Shown: one piece after another, positions 1 through 9,047 of the stretch
How the letters are laid out: each line of letters starts with the position of its first letter
How positions within the stretch are numbered: position 1 is the first letter of the stretch
Assembly (NCBI RefSeq): GCF_900101175.1
Contig: NZ_FNFQ01000001.1
Coordinates: 186,001-250,000, forward strand
Reading direction: 5' to 3'
Length of the DNA stretch: 64,000 nt
Origin: Stenotrophomonas pavanii
GTDB lineage: Bacteria; Pseudomonadota; Gammaproteobacteria; Xanthomonadales; Xanthomonadaceae
Translations under genes and position numbers: made by a program
Notes under the pieces: model-generated
What the model saw: only the letters and a program-made list of their open reading frames with translations
Told to the model about the DNA's origin: nothing
The model's database searches: none

Positions 1-404
1 ACGGCGGTGGCCCCGGCCAGCTCGATCGCCGGCTCGTAGCAGTCATAGGCCGGGTCGAGCACGATGACTTCCTCGCCGGCACGCACCACGGCGTGGATGG
101 CGTTGAAGATGGCCTCGGTGGCGCCGCTGGTGACGGTGATTTCGGTGTCCGGGTCGATGGTGGCGCCGTACAGGTCCAGCGACTTCTGCGCGATGGCCTG
201 GCGCAGCGGCGCGACGCCGGTCATCGGCGGATACTGGTTGAGGCCGGCCGCCATCGCCTTGGCGGTCTCGTCGATCAGGCGCTGCGGCGCGGAAAAGTCC
301 GGGAACCCCTGGCCCAGGTTGACCGCGCCGTGTTCGGCGGCGAGCTGGGACATCACGGTGAAGATCGTGGTACCGACCTTGGGCAGCTTGGTGGTGGGTT
401 GCAT
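1..404 (-). CDS. PLP-dependent aminotransferase, methionine aminotransferase-like (partial)
   Basis: The reverse strand encodes the N-terminal 134 residues of a class I/II fold-type I aminotransferase; the rest lies beyond the left edge. The protein starts [20 protein letters not shown] and contains the family's LGQGFPDF and NQYPPMTG segments and a TSGATEAI stretch that binds the cofactor phosphate. This N-terminus resembles the YbdL/kynurenine aminotransferase-like branch, which acts on methionine and related amino acids. The catalytic lysine is not in the window, so activity cannot be judged. It is divergent from the ccm operon, with a REP dimer between. The exact substrate is an inference. 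Confidence 0.85.
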   Translation of the reverse strand, partial: MQPTTKLPKVGTTIFTVMSQLAAEHGAVNLGQGFPDFSAPQRLIDETAKAMAAGLNQYPPMTGVAPLRQAIAQKSLDLYGATIDPDTEITVTSGATEAIFNAIHAVVRAGEEVIVLDPAYDCYEPAIELAGATA

Positions 405-457
405 CGGCCTGGACTGTGGGGGAACAAGGGATCCGAGTTTACGCAATCCGCGCGCCG

Positions 458-535
458 GTAGTGCCGGCCGCCGGCCGGCGCCTCGGCACACGCGGCTGGC
501 ACCCCGGGAAATTGCCGGCCAGCGGCCGGCACTAC
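458..535. repeat. SMAG (GTAG) REP inverted dimer
   Basis: Two GTAG-ended palindromic units face each other: GTAGTGCCGGCCGCCGGC on the plus strand and its inverted partner ending GCCGGCACTAC. This is the Stenotrophomonas GTAG REP family. The dimer sits between the divergent aminotransferase gene and ccmA and ends about 56 bp before the ccmA start. Confidence 0.85.
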
Positions 536-591
536 CATCGGCATTCACCGCTACAATTGCCGCCGCACTCCGGCATGAAGACCCCTGCCCC

Positions 592-1221
592 TTGAACACC
601 CCTGCATTGCTGGCCGCCAGCGGCCTGAGCTTCTCCCGCAATGACGAGCCGGTGTTCGGCCCGCTGGAGTTCCATGTGGACGCCGGCGAGGCCCTGCTGG
701 TGCAGGGCGGCAATGGCGCCGGCAAGACCACCCTGCTGCGCGTGCTGGCCGGCCTGGCCCGGCCCGGTGCCGGCCAGGTACGGATCGACGGCAAGCCGGC
801 CAGCAATGCCGAGCGTGCGCGCTACGTGGCCTACCTCAGCCATCTGCCGGCGCTGAAGCCGGACCTCGGGACGCTGGAGAACCTGCACTTCCTGTGCGGC
901 CTGCATGGCCGGCGTGCCCGGCAGATGCCCGGCAACGCACTGGCGATCGTCGGCCTGGCCGGCTACGAGGACACCCTGGTGCGGCACCTGTCGGCCGGGC
1001 AGAAGCGGCGGCTGGCACTGGCGCGCATCTGGCTGTCGCCAGCGCCGCTGTGGCTGCTCGACGAGCCCTATGCCAACCTCGACCTGGAGGGCATCACCCT
1101 GGTCAACCGGATGATTTCGGCGCACCTGCGCGCCGGTGGCGCTGCGCTGGTCACCACCCACGGCGCCTATGCCGCACCGCCGGTGCGCACCCGCCAGCTC
1201 GACCTCGGCGGTGCCGCATGA
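592..1221 (+). CDS. ccmA: Cytochrome c biogenesis heme exporter ATP-binding protein CcmA
   Basis: ATPase of the CcmABCD complex, which releases heme-loaded CcmE during system I cytochrome c maturation at the inner membrane. The 209-residue protein has the Walker A motif GGNGAGKTT (about residues 39-47), the signature LSAGQ (133-137) and Walker B LWLLDEP (153-159), all intact. I chose the TTG at 592, giving [11 protein letters not shown], because upstream in-frame sequence does not look like CcmA and runs through the REP dimer; the first in-frame ATG lies far upstream in non-homologous sequence. The gene is first in the ccmABCDEFGHI operon and overlaps ccmB by ATGA. Confidence 0.93.
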   Translation: MNTPALLAASGLSFSRNDEPVFGPLEFHVDAGEALLVQGGNGAGKTTLLRVLAGLARPGAGQVRIDGKPASNAERARYVAYLSHLPALKPDLGTLENLHFLCGLHGRRARQMPGNALAIVGLAGYEDTLVRHLSAGQKRRLALARIWLSPAPLWLLDEPYANLDLEGITLVNRMISAHLRAGGAALVTTHGAYAAPPVRTRQLDLGGAA

Positions 1222-1913
1222 TCGCGCCGGGCACCGAACCGGGCCTGTGGCAGACCGCAGGCGCCCTGCTCAAGCGCGACCTGCGCCTGCTCTGGCGCCG
1301 CCGCGGCGACGCGCTGCAACCGCTGCTGTTCGCGGTGCTGGTAGTGGTGCTGTTCGCCCTGGCCCAGGGCCGCGAACCACAGCTGCTGGCCGCCACCGCC
1401 GGTGCAGTGCTGTGGCTGGCCGTGTTGCTGGCCGGACAGCTGTCGCTGGATTCGCTGTTCCGTTCCGACGCCGAAGACGGCTCGCTGGAACAATGGCTGC
1501 TGGCGCCGGTGCCGCTGGCCTGGCTGGTGCTGGTGCGCGTGCTGCTGCACTGGGCCACCACCGCGCTGCCGCTGATCGTGGTCAGCCCGCTGCTGGCCGA
1601 AATGCTGCATCTGCCGCATGACCAGCTGCCGATGTTGCTGGCATCGTTGCTGCTGGGAACGCCGTTGCTGAGCCTGATCGGGGGCGTGGTCGCCGCGCTG
1701 ACCGTCGGCATCCGACGCTCTGGTATTCTCGTGGCGCTGCTGTCGTTGCCGTTGTACGTGCCGGTGCTGGTGTTCGGCGCGGGCAGCCTGGCGGCAGCCG
1801 GGCGCGGGCAGGATCCGGTCGGTGCGCTGCTGATGCTGGGCGCTGGCCTGCTGGTCGCGCTGGTGCTGGCGCCGCTGGCCACTGCCGCTGCAATACGCAT
1901 TTCTCTGAGTTGA
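1218..1913 (+). CDS. ccmB: Heme exporter membrane protein CcmB
   Basis: Membrane subunit of the CcmAB transporter. The 231-residue protein is almost entirely hydrophobic, with about six membrane segments, after a short cytoplasmic N-terminus containing [20 protein letters not shown], the typical CcmB entry. The segment [20 protein letters not shown] (about 72-91) is the conserved cytoplasmic loop of the family. Length matches the usual 220-230. The ATG overlaps the ccmA stop as ATGA, so translation is probably coupled. Confidence 0.95.
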   Translation: MIAPGTEPGLWQTAGALLKRDLRLLWRRRGDALQPLLFAVLVVVLFALAQGREPQLLAATAGAVLWLAVLLAGQLSLDSLFRSDAEDGSLEQWLLAPVPLAWLVLVRVLLHWATTALPLIVVSPLLAEMLHLPHDQLPMLLASLLLGTPLLSLIGGVVAALTVGIRRSGILVALLSLPLYVPVLVFGAGSLAAAGRGQDPVGALLMLGAGLLVALVLAPLATAAAIRISLS

Positions 1914-1956
1914 CCGAGCTGAGAGCCAATCCACCCCTGCTGGATAGCCGCCACGC

Positions 1957-2727
1957 ATGAATCCGATTGTCCGCTGGTTCCACCAACTCGGTTCGCCTCC
2001 CACGTTCGATCGTTTCGCTGCCCGCTGGTCGCGGGTGTTCTACCTGGTTGCGGTACCGGTGCTGCTGGTCGGCATGTGGCAGGCGCTGCTGGTGGTGCCG
2101 CCGGAAGCCAAGCAGCTGGACAGCTTCCGCATCCTCTACATCCACGTGCCCAGCGCCTGGATGAGCCTGTTCGTGTTCGCGCTGATGGCGCTGTATGCGG
2201 CCATCGCGCTGATCTGGCGGATCAAGGTCTGCGAGATCCTGGCCATGGCCTGCGCGCCGATGGGCGCCGGCTTCACCCTGATCACCCTGTTGACCGGCAG
2301 CATCTGGGGCAAGGGCACCTGGGGCACCTGGTGGGACTGGGACCCGCGCATGACCAGCGAGCTGGTGCTGCTGTTCCTGTACCTGGGCGTGATCGGCCTG
2401 TACCACGCCATCGAGGACCGCCGCAGCGCCGCGCGCGCGGCCGGCCTGCTGGCCATCGTCGGTGTCAGCCTGCTGCCGGTGATCCGCTACTCGGTGGACT
2501 GGTGGGGCGGCCTGCACCAGCGCCAGTCGATCAGCGTGTTCGGTGAATCGGCCATCAGCAGCGCGATGATCGCGCCGCTGTGGTGGATGGTGATCGGCAC
2601 CAAGTTCTGGTTCGCCGGTTCGGTGCTGGCCAAGGCCCGCGCCGACAATCTCGACCGCGAGGCCGGCAAGGCCTGGGTCGGTGGCCGCGTCGATGCCCAA
2701 CGCCCGGCCGGGGAGGCACAGCCATGA
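1957..2727 (+). CDS. ccmC: Heme exporter protein CcmC
   Basis: Membrane protein of the heme handling protein family that presents heme to CcmE. The 256-residue protein carries the tryptophan-rich signature [10 protein letters not shown] at about residues 122-131 and a conserved histidine at 63 in YIHVPSAW; the second conserved histidine is in GGLHQRQS. It has six predicted membrane segments and normal length. A 43-bp gap separates it from ccmB and it overlaps ccmD by ATGA. Confidence 0.96.
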   Translation: MNPIVRWFHQLGSPPTFDRFAARWSRVFYLVAVPVLLVGMWQALLVVPPEAKQLDSFRILYIHVPSAWMSLFVFALMALYAAIALIWRIKVCEILAMACAPMGAGFTLITLLTGSIWGKGTWGTWWDWDPRMTSELVLLFLYLGVIGLYHAIEDRRSAARAAGLLAIVGVSLLPVIRYSVDWWGGLHQRQSISVFGESAISSAMIAPLWWMVIGTKFWFAGSVLAKARADNLDREAGKAWVGGRVDAQRPAGEAQP

Positions 2728-2912
2728 CCCACCTGCCCTATGTGATCGGCGCCTACGCCGTGTTCGTACTGGTGCTCGGCGCCGATGCCATCGGTTCGTG
2801 GCTGCGCCTGCGCGTTGCGCGCCGGCTGGCACTGGCCCGCCAGCAGCGCCACCAGACCCGCGCCGGGAGGCCGGACGCAGCGACGCCGCTGTCGACGGAG
2901 CTGGAACGATGA
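2724..2912 (+). CDS. ccmD: Heme exporter protein CcmD
   Basis: A small 62-residue protein with one membrane segment (about residues 5-25) followed by a basic cytoplasmic tail rich in Arg and Gln. CcmD helps release holo-CcmE from CcmABC. Identification rests mainly on position between ccmC and ccmE, size and topology, since the family is poorly conserved. Both ends overlap the neighbours by four bases (ATGA), as is common for this operon. Confidence 0.9.
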   Translation: MTHLPYVIGAYAVFVLVLGADAIGSWLRLRVARRLALARQQRHQTRAGRPDAATPLSTELER

Positions 2913-3370
2913 CCCCGGTACAGCGTCGCCGCCTGGTGTGGGTGCTGCTGGCCCTGCTCGCCTCCGGCCTGGCCACCGCACTGGTGGCGATGGCACTGGA
3001 GCGCAACATCGCCTACCTGTACACGCCTTCGGAAGTGCTGCGCGGCGATGTCGATGCACAGTCGCGCTTCCGCCTCGGTGGCATGGTGGTGAAAGGTTCC
3101 TTCAACCGACCGGTCGGCTCGCTGGAGGCACGCTTCGAGGTGACCGACGGCGACGCGCAGCTGGCAGTGACCACGTCGCGGATCCTGCCGGACATGTTCG
3201 CCGAAGGCACGGCGGTGGTCGCCAGCGGCCGCCTGCAGGATGGCACCTTCGTCGCCGACGAAGTGCTGGCCAAGCACGATGAGAAGTACGTGCCGAAGGA
3301 AGTGGCCGACAAGATGGGCGACGCCCATCGCAAGCACGACGTGCCGGTGACGGCACCCGAGGTGCGCTGA
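2909..3370 (+). CDS. ccmE: Periplasmic heme chaperone CcmE
   Basis: CcmE binds heme covalently and carries it to the CcmFH synthetase. The 153-residue protein has an N-terminal membrane anchor (about 9-29) and a periplasmic OB-fold domain. The heme-attachment histidine is His123 in [10 protein letters not shown], with the conserved tyrosine at 127, matching His130 and Tyr134 of E. coli CcmE. The start ATG overlaps the ccmD stop. The last codon abuts ccmF directly. Confidence 0.96.
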   Translation: MTPVQRRRLVWVLLALLASGLATALVAMALERNIAYLYTPSEVLRGDVDAQSRFRLGGMVVKGSFNRPVGSLEARFEVTDGDAQLAVTTSRILPDMFAEGTAVVASGRLQDGTFVADEVLAKHDEKYVPKEVADKMGDAHRKHDVPVTAPEVR

Positions 3371-5290
3371 GTGCTGCCCGAACTGGGTCAGATCCTGCTG
3401 TTGTGCGCATTGCTGGCCTCGCTGCTGCAGGCCGGCCTGCCGCTGGCCGGTGCGCATCGCAACAATGCGGCCTGGATGGCGGTGGCACGGCCGGCCGCCG
3501 TCGCGCAGCTGCTGCTGCTCGCCGGCGCGTTCGCGGTACTGACCGCCGCGTTCGTGCAGCAGGATTTCTCGGTGCGCTACGTGGCCGAGAACTCCAATTC
3601 GCTGCTGCCGATGATGTACCGCTATTCGGCGGTCTGGGGCGCGCACGAAGGCTCGCTGCTGATGTGGGCGCTGGTGCTGGCGCTGTGGACCGGCGCGGTG
3701 GCGCTGTTCTCGCGCCAGCTGCCCACGCCGGTGCTGGCGCGCGTGCTGGCGGTGATGGGCGTGGTCAGCGTCGGTTTCCTTGCCTTCCTGATCTTCACCT
3801 CCAATCCGTTCCTGCGCCTGAACCCGGCACCGCTGGAAGGCCGCGATCTCAACCCGCTGCTGCAGGACCCGGGGCTGATCATCCACCCGCCGATGCTGTA
3901 CATCGGCTACGTGGGCTTCGCGGTGCCGTTTGCATTCGCGGTGGCGGCACTGCTGGAAGGCCGTGTCGACGCACGCTGGCTGCGCTGGACGCGGCCGTGG
4001 ACGAACGTCGCGTGGGGCTTCCTGACCCTGGGCATCGCACTGGGCAGCTGGTGGGCCTACTACGAGCTGGGCTGGGGCGGCTGGTGGTTCTGGGATCCGG
4101 TGGAAAATGCCAGCTTCATGCCGTGGCTGGTCGGTGCGGCACTGATCCACTCACAGGCCGTCACCGAAAAGCGCGGCACTTTCGGCAGCTGGACCCTGCT
4201 GCTGGCGATCGCCGCCTTCGCGCTGTCACTGCTGGGCACCTTCCTGGTGCGCTCGGGCGTGCTGACCAGCGTGCATTCGTTCGCCGCCGATCCGTCGCGC
4301 GGCCTGTTCATCCTGGTGTTCCTGTCGGTGCTGGTCGGCGGCAGCCTGTTGCTGTACGCGCTGCGTGCCAGCCAGCTGAGCGTGGATGCCGATGACCCAC
4401 GCCGCGGCTTCACCGCCGTCTCGCGCGAGACCCTGCTGCTGGCCAACAACCTGCTGCTGGCCACCGCCTGCGCGATGGTGCTGCTCGGCACGCTGTACCC
4501 GCTGCTGGCCGACGCGCTGTCGCTGGGCAAGATCTCGGTCGGCCCGCCCTACTTCGGCAGCCTGTTCCTGCTGCTGATGGCGCCGATGATCCTGCTGCTG
4601 CCGTTCGGCCCGCTGGTGAAATGGCAGCGTGACCAGCCCTCGCGCGCCTTTGCGCTGCTGGCACCGTGGCTGGGCCTGGCACTGCTGCTGGGCGCGCTGG
4701 CCTGGTGGCGGGCGCCACAGAACGGCTGGAAGGCCGGCATCGGCGTGGCCGCAGCGGCCTGGGTTGCACTCGGCACCGCACGTTTCGTCTGGCAACGACT
4801 GCGCGGCAATGGCCGCTTCACCGCCGAAATGCTCGGCATGATCGTCGCCCACGTCGGCATCGCCGTGTTCCTGGCTGGCGCGCTGCTGGTGGAGGCGCTG
4901 AACGTGCAGCGCGAAGTTGCATTGGCACCGGGCCAGCAGCTGGTGGTCGGCCGCCACGAAGTCCGCTTCGAAGGCGTGGACCATCGCGAAGGCCCGAACT
5001 TCATCGCCGACCGTGGCCATCTGCGCGTCTACCGCGACGGCCGCGAGCTGGCCCTGCTGCACCCGGAGAAGCGCCAGTACGCCAGCGGCGGCCAGGTGAT
5101 GACCGAGGCCGGCATCGATGCACGCTTCGACGGCGATGTCTACGTGGCATTGGGCGAGCCGCTGGGCAACAATGCATGGGCGGTCCGGGTCCACATCAAG
5201 CCGTTCGTGCGCTGGATCTGGCTGGGCGCGCTGTTGATGGCCCTGGGCGGATTCATCACCGCCGCCGACCGCCGTTTCCGTCGTCCGTAG
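3371..5290 (+). CDS. ccmF: Cytochrome c heme lyase subunit CcmF
   Basis: Large integral membrane protein of the heme attachment complex. The 639-residue product has many membrane segments and the family's tryptophan-rich motif WGGWWFWDPVENASF at about residue 234-248, plus NPFLRLNPAP and the DLNPLLQDPGLIIHPP stretch. Length is typical. The GTG start follows the ccmE stop TGA with no gap. The C-terminal periplasmic domain (about 500-610) and final membrane segment are present, so the protein looks complete. Confidence 0.96.
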   Translation: MLPELGQILLLCALLASLLQAGLPLAGAHRNNAAWMAVARPAAVAQLLLLAGAFAVLTAAFVQQDFSVRYVAENSNSLLPMMYRYSAVWGAHEGSLLMWALVLALWTGAVALFSRQLPTPVLARVLAVMGVVSVGFLAFLIFTSNPFLRLNPAPLEGRDLNPLLQDPGLIIHPPMLYIGYVGFAVPFAFAVAALLEGRVDARWLRWTRPWTNVAWGFLTLGIALGSWWAYYELGWGGWWFWDPVENASFMPWLVGAALIHSQAVTEKRGTFGSWTLLLAIAAFALSLLGTFLVRSGVLTSVHSFAADPSRGLFILVFLSVLVGGSLLLYALRASQLSVDADDPRRGFTAVSRETLLLANNLLLATACAMVLLGTLYPLLADALSLGKISVGPPYFGSLFLLLMAPMILLLPFGPLVKWQRDQPSRAFALLAPWLGLALLLGALAWWRAPQNGWKAGIGVAAAAWVALGTARFVWQRLRGNGRFTAEMLGMIVAHVGIAVFLAGALLVEALNVQREVALAPGQQLVVGRHEVRFEGVDHREGPNFIADRGHLRVYRDGRELALLHPEKRQYASGGQVMTEAGIDARFDGDVYVALGEPLGNNAWAVRVHIKPFVRWIWLGALLMALGGFITAADRRFRRP

Positions 5291-5298
5291 GAGTTTCC

Positions 5299-5916
5299 AT
5301 GTCCGAGTCCCCCGCCCCTCGCCCCTCCCGCCCGCTGCCGCCGGTAGCCATCGTGATCGGCGTGCTGTTCTTCTTCGGCCTGCTCGGGCTGATGATCTAT
5401 GGGGTGATGAAATCGGGCGACCCGCAGCGCGACATACTGCCGTCGCCGCTGATCGACAAGCCGGCACCGGCGTTCGCGCTGCCGGTGCTGCACGATCCGG
5501 AGATGATCGTGCACAGCGACGACCTGCGCGGTGCGCCGTACCTGCTGAATGTGTGGGGAAGCTGGTGCGCGGCCTGCCGCGAGGAACACCCGGTGCTGAC
5601 CCGCTTTGCCGAGAGCAAGCGCGTGCGCGTGATCGGCTACAACTGGAAGGATGATCCGAAGGACGCGCTGCACTGGCTGGAACAGCTCGGCAACCCGTTC
5701 ATGGTCGTGCTCAGCGACGTGGAAGGCCGCACCGCGATCGACTGGGGCGTGACCGCCGCGCCGGAAACCTTCCTGGTCGACGGCAGCGGCATCGTGCGCT
5801 GGAAATACAGTGGTGCGATGACCCAGCGCGTGGTCGACGAAAAACTGATCCCGGCACTGCAGAAGATCGAGAAAGCGCAGGGCAGTGCCGGCAACACCCT
5901 GCATACGGCGCCCTGA
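5299..5916 (+). CDS. ccmG: Thiol:disulfide oxidoreductase CcmG (DsbE)
   Basis: Membrane-anchored thioredoxin-like protein that keeps the CXXCH cysteines of apocytochrome c reduced. The 205-residue protein has an anchor at about 15-36 and the active site WCAAC with Cys90 and Cys93, followed by the cis-proline loop in TAAPETF and the glutamate-containing GVTAAPET region characteristic of CcmG. A good TAGGAG ribosome site precedes the ATG and overlaps the ccmF stop. Confidence 0.95.
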   Translation: MSESPAPRPSRPLPPVAIVIGVLFFFGLLGLMIYGVMKSGDPQRDILPSPLIDKPAPAFALPVLHDPEMIVHSDDLRGAPYLLNVWGSWCAACREEHPVLTRFAESKRVRVIGYNWKDDPKDALHWLEQLGNPFMVVLSDVEGRTAIDWGVTAAPETFLVDGSGIVRWKYSGAMTQRVVDEKLIPALQKIEKAQGSAGNTLHTAP

Positions 5917-5920
5917 ACCC

Positions 5921-6370
5921 ATGCGCTGGCTGCTGGCGTTGCTGCTTCTGATGCTGCCGCTGGCCGCGCTGGCCCAGCAGCCACTGCACGACCCGCAGCC
6001 GCTGCAGTTCCGCGACGGCGCCGAAGAACGCCGCTTCCACGACCTGGCCGCGCAGCTGCGCTGCGTGCAGTGCCAGAACCAGTCACTGGCCGACTCCAAC
6101 GCGCAGATCGCCCAGGACCTGCGCCGGGAGGTGCTGCAATTGATGCAGCAGGGCCACGACGACGCACAGATCAAGCAGTTCCTGGTCGCCCGCTATGGCG
6201 ACTTCGTGCTCTATCAACCGCCCCTGCAGCCGGGTACCTGGCTGCTGTGGGGCGGCCCCTTGCTGGTGCTCGGCGCCGGCGCGCTGGTGGTGCTGCGCAT
6301 CGTCCGCCGCCGTGGCCGGGACGTCACGGCCGCACCGGCCGGCAGCACCGATGAAGGAGACGGATGGTGA
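5921..6370 (+). CDS. ccmH: Cytochrome c maturation protein CcmH
   Basis: Periplasmic redox-active subunit of the heme lyase complex. The 149-residue protein has a cleavable-looking signal peptide (about 1-19), then the LRCVQCQNQSL motif with Cys48 and Cys51, a three-helix domain and a C-terminal membrane anchor (about 106-126). It is the short CcmH form; the TPR part found in E. coli CcmH is a separate gene here (ccmI), which overlaps the 3' end by seven bases. Confidence 0.95.
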   Translation: MRWLLALLLLMLPLAALAQQPLHDPQPLQFRDGAEERRFHDLAAQLRCVQCQNQSLADSNAQIAQDLRREVLQLMQQGHDDAQIKQFLVARYGDFVLYQPPLQPGTWLLWGGPLLVLGAGALVVLRIVRRRGRDVTAAPAGSTDEGDGW

Positions 6371-7350
6371 GTGCCTGGCTACCGCTCGTGGCCGGTCTGG
6401 TGGCAGCGCTGACGGCCGCGCTGGTGCTGTGGCCACTGCGCGGCCAGGGTCGCCGTGGTTTCGCGCTGGGCGTACTCGCACTGGGCGTGGCCGGCGCCTG
6501 CCTGTACCTGCTGGTCGGTGACCCGCGTGCCGCGCAGGTGCCGCCGACGGCCTCGGTGGCGACGCTGCGCGATGGCGTGCAGGCCCTGCAGGATGCGCTG
6601 AAGCATGACCCGCAGCGGGCCGATGGCTGGGCCCTGCTGGGCCGTTCGCAGGCCGAACTCGGCAACGTGGCCGCCGCAGCGGATGCCTTCGCACGCGCCG
6701 CCGCACTCGCCCCGGAAGATCCGGGCGTGCTGGTGGAAGCCGCACAGGCGCGCGCGCAGGCCGATGCCGGCAAGCAGTTCGATGACACCGCGATGGCCTG
6801 GCTGCAGCAGGCGCGTGCACAGGCACCCGATGCCGAACGTGCCAGCTGGCTGCTCGGCATCGCCCTGCGCCAGCGCGGAAAGAACGCCGAGGCCGCTGAC
6901 GTGTGGAGCGACCTGCTGCCCCGGCTCGAACCGGGCGCCGCGCAGGCGCTGCAGGCGCAGATCGCCATCGCCCGCGAGGCCGCCGGCCAGGCGCCCGATA
7001 CCGGCGCGGCGCCGCCGGCGCTGCTGCAGGTGCGCGTGCAGCTGCCTGCGCTGAAAAGCACTGAGTGGCCCGCCAGTACCCGGGTGTTCGTCATGGCCCG
7101 CGCCGTGGGTGGACCGCCGATGCCGGTGGCCGCACGCAAGCTGCCGCTGGCCGGTTTTCCGGACCCGGTCGGTCTGACTGATGCCGACAGTCCGATGCCG
7201 ACCGCGCCGCTGTCGGCCCATCGCGAAGTGGAAGTGCTGGCGCGCATCTCGCGCTCCGGCAGCGCCAACCGCAGCGAGGGCGACCTGCAGAGCGTGCCGG
7301 TGAAGGTGAGCCTGCCCCACGACGGTGTTGTGGAGCTGCGCTTCCCGTAA
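6364..7350 (+). CDS. ccmI: Cytochrome c biogenesis protein CcmI (CycH)
   Basis: CcmI is thought to bind the apocytochrome C-terminus and hand it to CcmFH. The 328-residue product has two N-terminal membrane segments (about 5-24 and 32-51), then TPR-like helices (for example DALKHDPQRADGWALLGRSQ), and a C-terminal beta-rich periplasmic domain. It overlaps ccmH and ends the operon; a REP dimer follows ten bases after its stop. Confidence 0.92.
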   Translation: MVSAWLPLVAGLVAALTAALVLWPLRGQGRRGFALGVLALGVAGACLYLLVGDPRAAQVPPTASVATLRDGVQALQDALKHDPQRADGWALLGRSQAELGNVAAAADAFARAAALAPEDPGVLVEAAQARAQADAGKQFDDTAMAWLQQARAQAPDAERASWLLGIALRQRGKNAEAADVWSDLLPRLEPGAAQALQAQIAIAREAAGQAPDTGAAPPALLQVRVQLPALKSTEWPASTRVFVMARAVGGPPMPVAARKLPLAGFPDPVGLTDADSPMPTAPLSAHREVEVLARISRSGSANRSEGDLQSVPVKVSLPHDGVVELRFP

Positions 7351-7359
7351 CGCGCCGCG

Positions 7360-7435
7360 GTAGTGCCGGCCGCTGGCCGGCAACCTCATGAATCGTGATG
7401 CGCCTGCGAGGTTGCCGGCCAGCGGCCGGCACTAC
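7360..7435. repeat. SMAG (GTAG) REP inverted dimer
   Basis: A GTAGTGCCGGCCGCTGGC unit and its inverted partner ending CCGGCACTAC enclose a short spacer. It lies just after the ccmI stop and before the metX-like gene, where it could form a hairpin at the 3' end of the ccm transcript. Confidence 0.88.
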
Positions 7436-7498
7436 CTGCATCGCCGATGGAAACCAGCGTGTCGCCAGCTCCACATGCCGCCCCGCTAGAATGCCTGC

Positions 7499-8611
7499 AT
7501 GACCGAATTCATCCCGCCCGGCACCCGCTTCCACGCCCTGCCCTCACCCTTTCCGTTCAAGCGCGGCGGCGCCCTGCACGGCGCACGCGTGGCCTACGAA
7601 ACCTGGGGCACCCTGGCGGCCGACGCCAGCAATGCGATCCTGATCGTGACCGGTCTGTCGCCGGACGCGCATGCGGCGGCCAACGAGGCCAACCCCGCAC
7701 CCGGCTGGTGGGAAGCGATGGTAGGCCCCGGCAAACCGATCGACACCCATCGCTGGTTCGTGGTGTGCGTGAATTCGCTGGGCAGCTGCAAGGGCTCGAC
7801 CGGCCCCGCCTCGCTGGATCCGGCCAGCGGTGAGCCCTATCGCCTGGACTTCCCCGAGCTGTCGATCGAAGACGGCGCGCGCGCCGCCATCGAGGTGGTG
7901 CGGGCACTGGGCATCACGCAACTGGCGTGCGTGATCGGCAATTCGATGGGCGGCATGACCGCGCTGGCCATCCTGATGCTGCATCCGGGCATCGCGCGCA
8001 GCCACATCAACATTTCCGGCAGTGCGCAGGCGCTGCCATTCTCGATCGCGATCCGTTCGCTGCAGCGCGAGGCGATCCGCCTGGATCCACGCTGGAACGG
8101 CGGCCACTACGACGATGCCGAGTACCCGGAGTCCGGCATGCGCATGGCGCGCAAGCTGGGCGTGATCACCTACCGCTCGGCGCTGGAGTGGGATGGCCGC
8201 TTCGGCCGCGTGCGGCTGGATTCGGACCAGACCGATGATGATCCGTTCGGCCTGGAGTTCCAGGTGGAAAGCTACCTGGAAGGCCATGCACGACGCTTCG
8301 TGCGTTTCTTCGACCCCAACTGCTACCTGTACCTGAGCCGCTCGATGGACTGGTTCGACCTGGCCGAGTATGCCGACGGCGACGTGCTGGCCGGGCTGGC
8401 GAAGATCCGCGTGGAGAAGGCGCTGGCGATCGGCGCCAACACCGACATCCTGTTCCCGGTACAGCAGCAGCAACAGGTTGCCGATGGCCTGCGGGCCGGC
8501 GGTGCCGATGCGCACTTCATCGGCCTGGAATCGCCGCAGGGCCACGACGCCTTCCTCGTCGACTTCGAACGTTTCGGCCCGGCCGTGCGCGGCTTCCTCG
8601 ACGCGCTGTAA
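7499..8611 (+). CDS. metX: MetX-family acyltransferase, probable serine (or homoserine) O-succinyltransferase
   Basis: An alpha/beta-hydrolase of the MetX family, 370 residues. The nucleophile elbow is GNSMGG with Ser149; the other catalytic residues are Asp316 in ANTDILFP and His349 in PQGHDAF. Family members transfer an acyl group from acetyl-CoA or succinyl-CoA to homoserine or serine. Homologues in Xanthomonadaceae have been reassigned as serine O-succinyltransferases, a cysteine-pathway role; the elbow GNSMGG rather than the GGSMGG of many acetyltransferases fits a divergent subgroup. No sulfhydrylase gene is adjacent, so the exact acceptor and donor remain an inference. The DUF1294 gene follows with no gap. 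Confidence 0.85.
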   Translation: MTEFIPPGTRFHALPSPFPFKRGGALHGARVAYETWGTLAADASNAILIVTGLSPDAHAAANEANPAPGWWEAMVGPGKPIDTHRWFVVCVNSLGSCKGSTGPASLDPASGEPYRLDFPELSIEDGARAAIEVVRALGITQLACVIGNSMGGMTALAILMLHPGIARSHINISGSAQALPFSIAIRSLQREAIRLDPRWNGGHYDDAEYPESGMRMARKLGVITYRSALEWDGRFGRVRLDSDQTDDDPFGLEFQVESYLEGHARRFVRFFDPNCYLYLSRSMDWFDLAEYADGDVLAGLAKIRVEKALAIGANTDILFPVQQQQQVADGLRAGGADAHFIGLESPQGHDAFLVDFERFGPAVRGFLDAL

Positions 8612-8956
8612 GTGGCCTGGCGGCGCAACCTCGCGCTGGCCGCGTTCGGCGCGCTGGCCGCATTGATGGTCAGCGGTGTGCTGCCGCTGTGGCTGGGTGG
8701 CTGGTGCCTGTTGGCCAGTGCGGTGTCGTTCGGCCTGTATGGCCACGACAAGCGCGCCGCGCAGCGCAAACAGTGGCGGATTCCCGAGCGCACCCTGCAG
8801 CTGCTGGCCTTTGCCGGCGGTTGGCCGGGGGCGCTGCTTGGCCAGGCGCTGTTCCGCCACAAGCACCGCAAGGCTGCGTTCCAGTGGGTGTTCTGGCTCT
8901 GCGTGCTGGCCAACGTGGCCTCGATCGCGGTGATGCTGCGCGAGCTGTCGCGGTAA
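8612..8956 (+). CDS. DUF1294 membrane protein
   Basis: A 114-residue protein with three hydrophobic segments around the DUF1294 core: YGHDKRAAQRKQWRIPERTL followed by LLAFAGGWPGALLGQALFRHK. The GTG start immediately follows the metX-like stop, so the two are probably co-translated. In some bacteria this domain is fused to a cold-shock domain; here it stands alone. No function is established. Confidence 0.85.
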   Translation: MAWRRNLALAAFGALAALMVSGVLPLWLGGWCLLASAVSFGLYGHDKRAAQRKQWRIPERTLQLLAFAGGWPGALLGQALFRHKHRKAAFQWVFWLCVLANVASIAVMLRELSR

Positions 8957-8968
8957 CCACCCGCTGAG

Positions 8969-9044
8969 GTAGTGCCGGCCGCTGGCCGGCAATTCCGTAT
9001 CCGTATCAAGTGCCACGAGGTTGCCGGCCAGCGGCCGGCACGAC
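8969..9044. repeat. SMAG (GTAG) REP inverted dimer, one end degenerate
   Basis: The left unit begins GTAGTGCCGGCCGCTGGC. The right unit GCCAGCGGCCGGCACGAC ends in CGAC instead of CTAC, so one terminal base has changed. It lies between the DUF1294 gene and the converging end of cydC. Confidence 0.82.
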
Positions 9045-9047
9045 CGT

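Noticed and set aside
7436..7498. SAM-type riboswitch upstream of the metX-like gene
   Set aside because: The gap is only 63 bp after the REP dimer and has no recognisable aptamer core.
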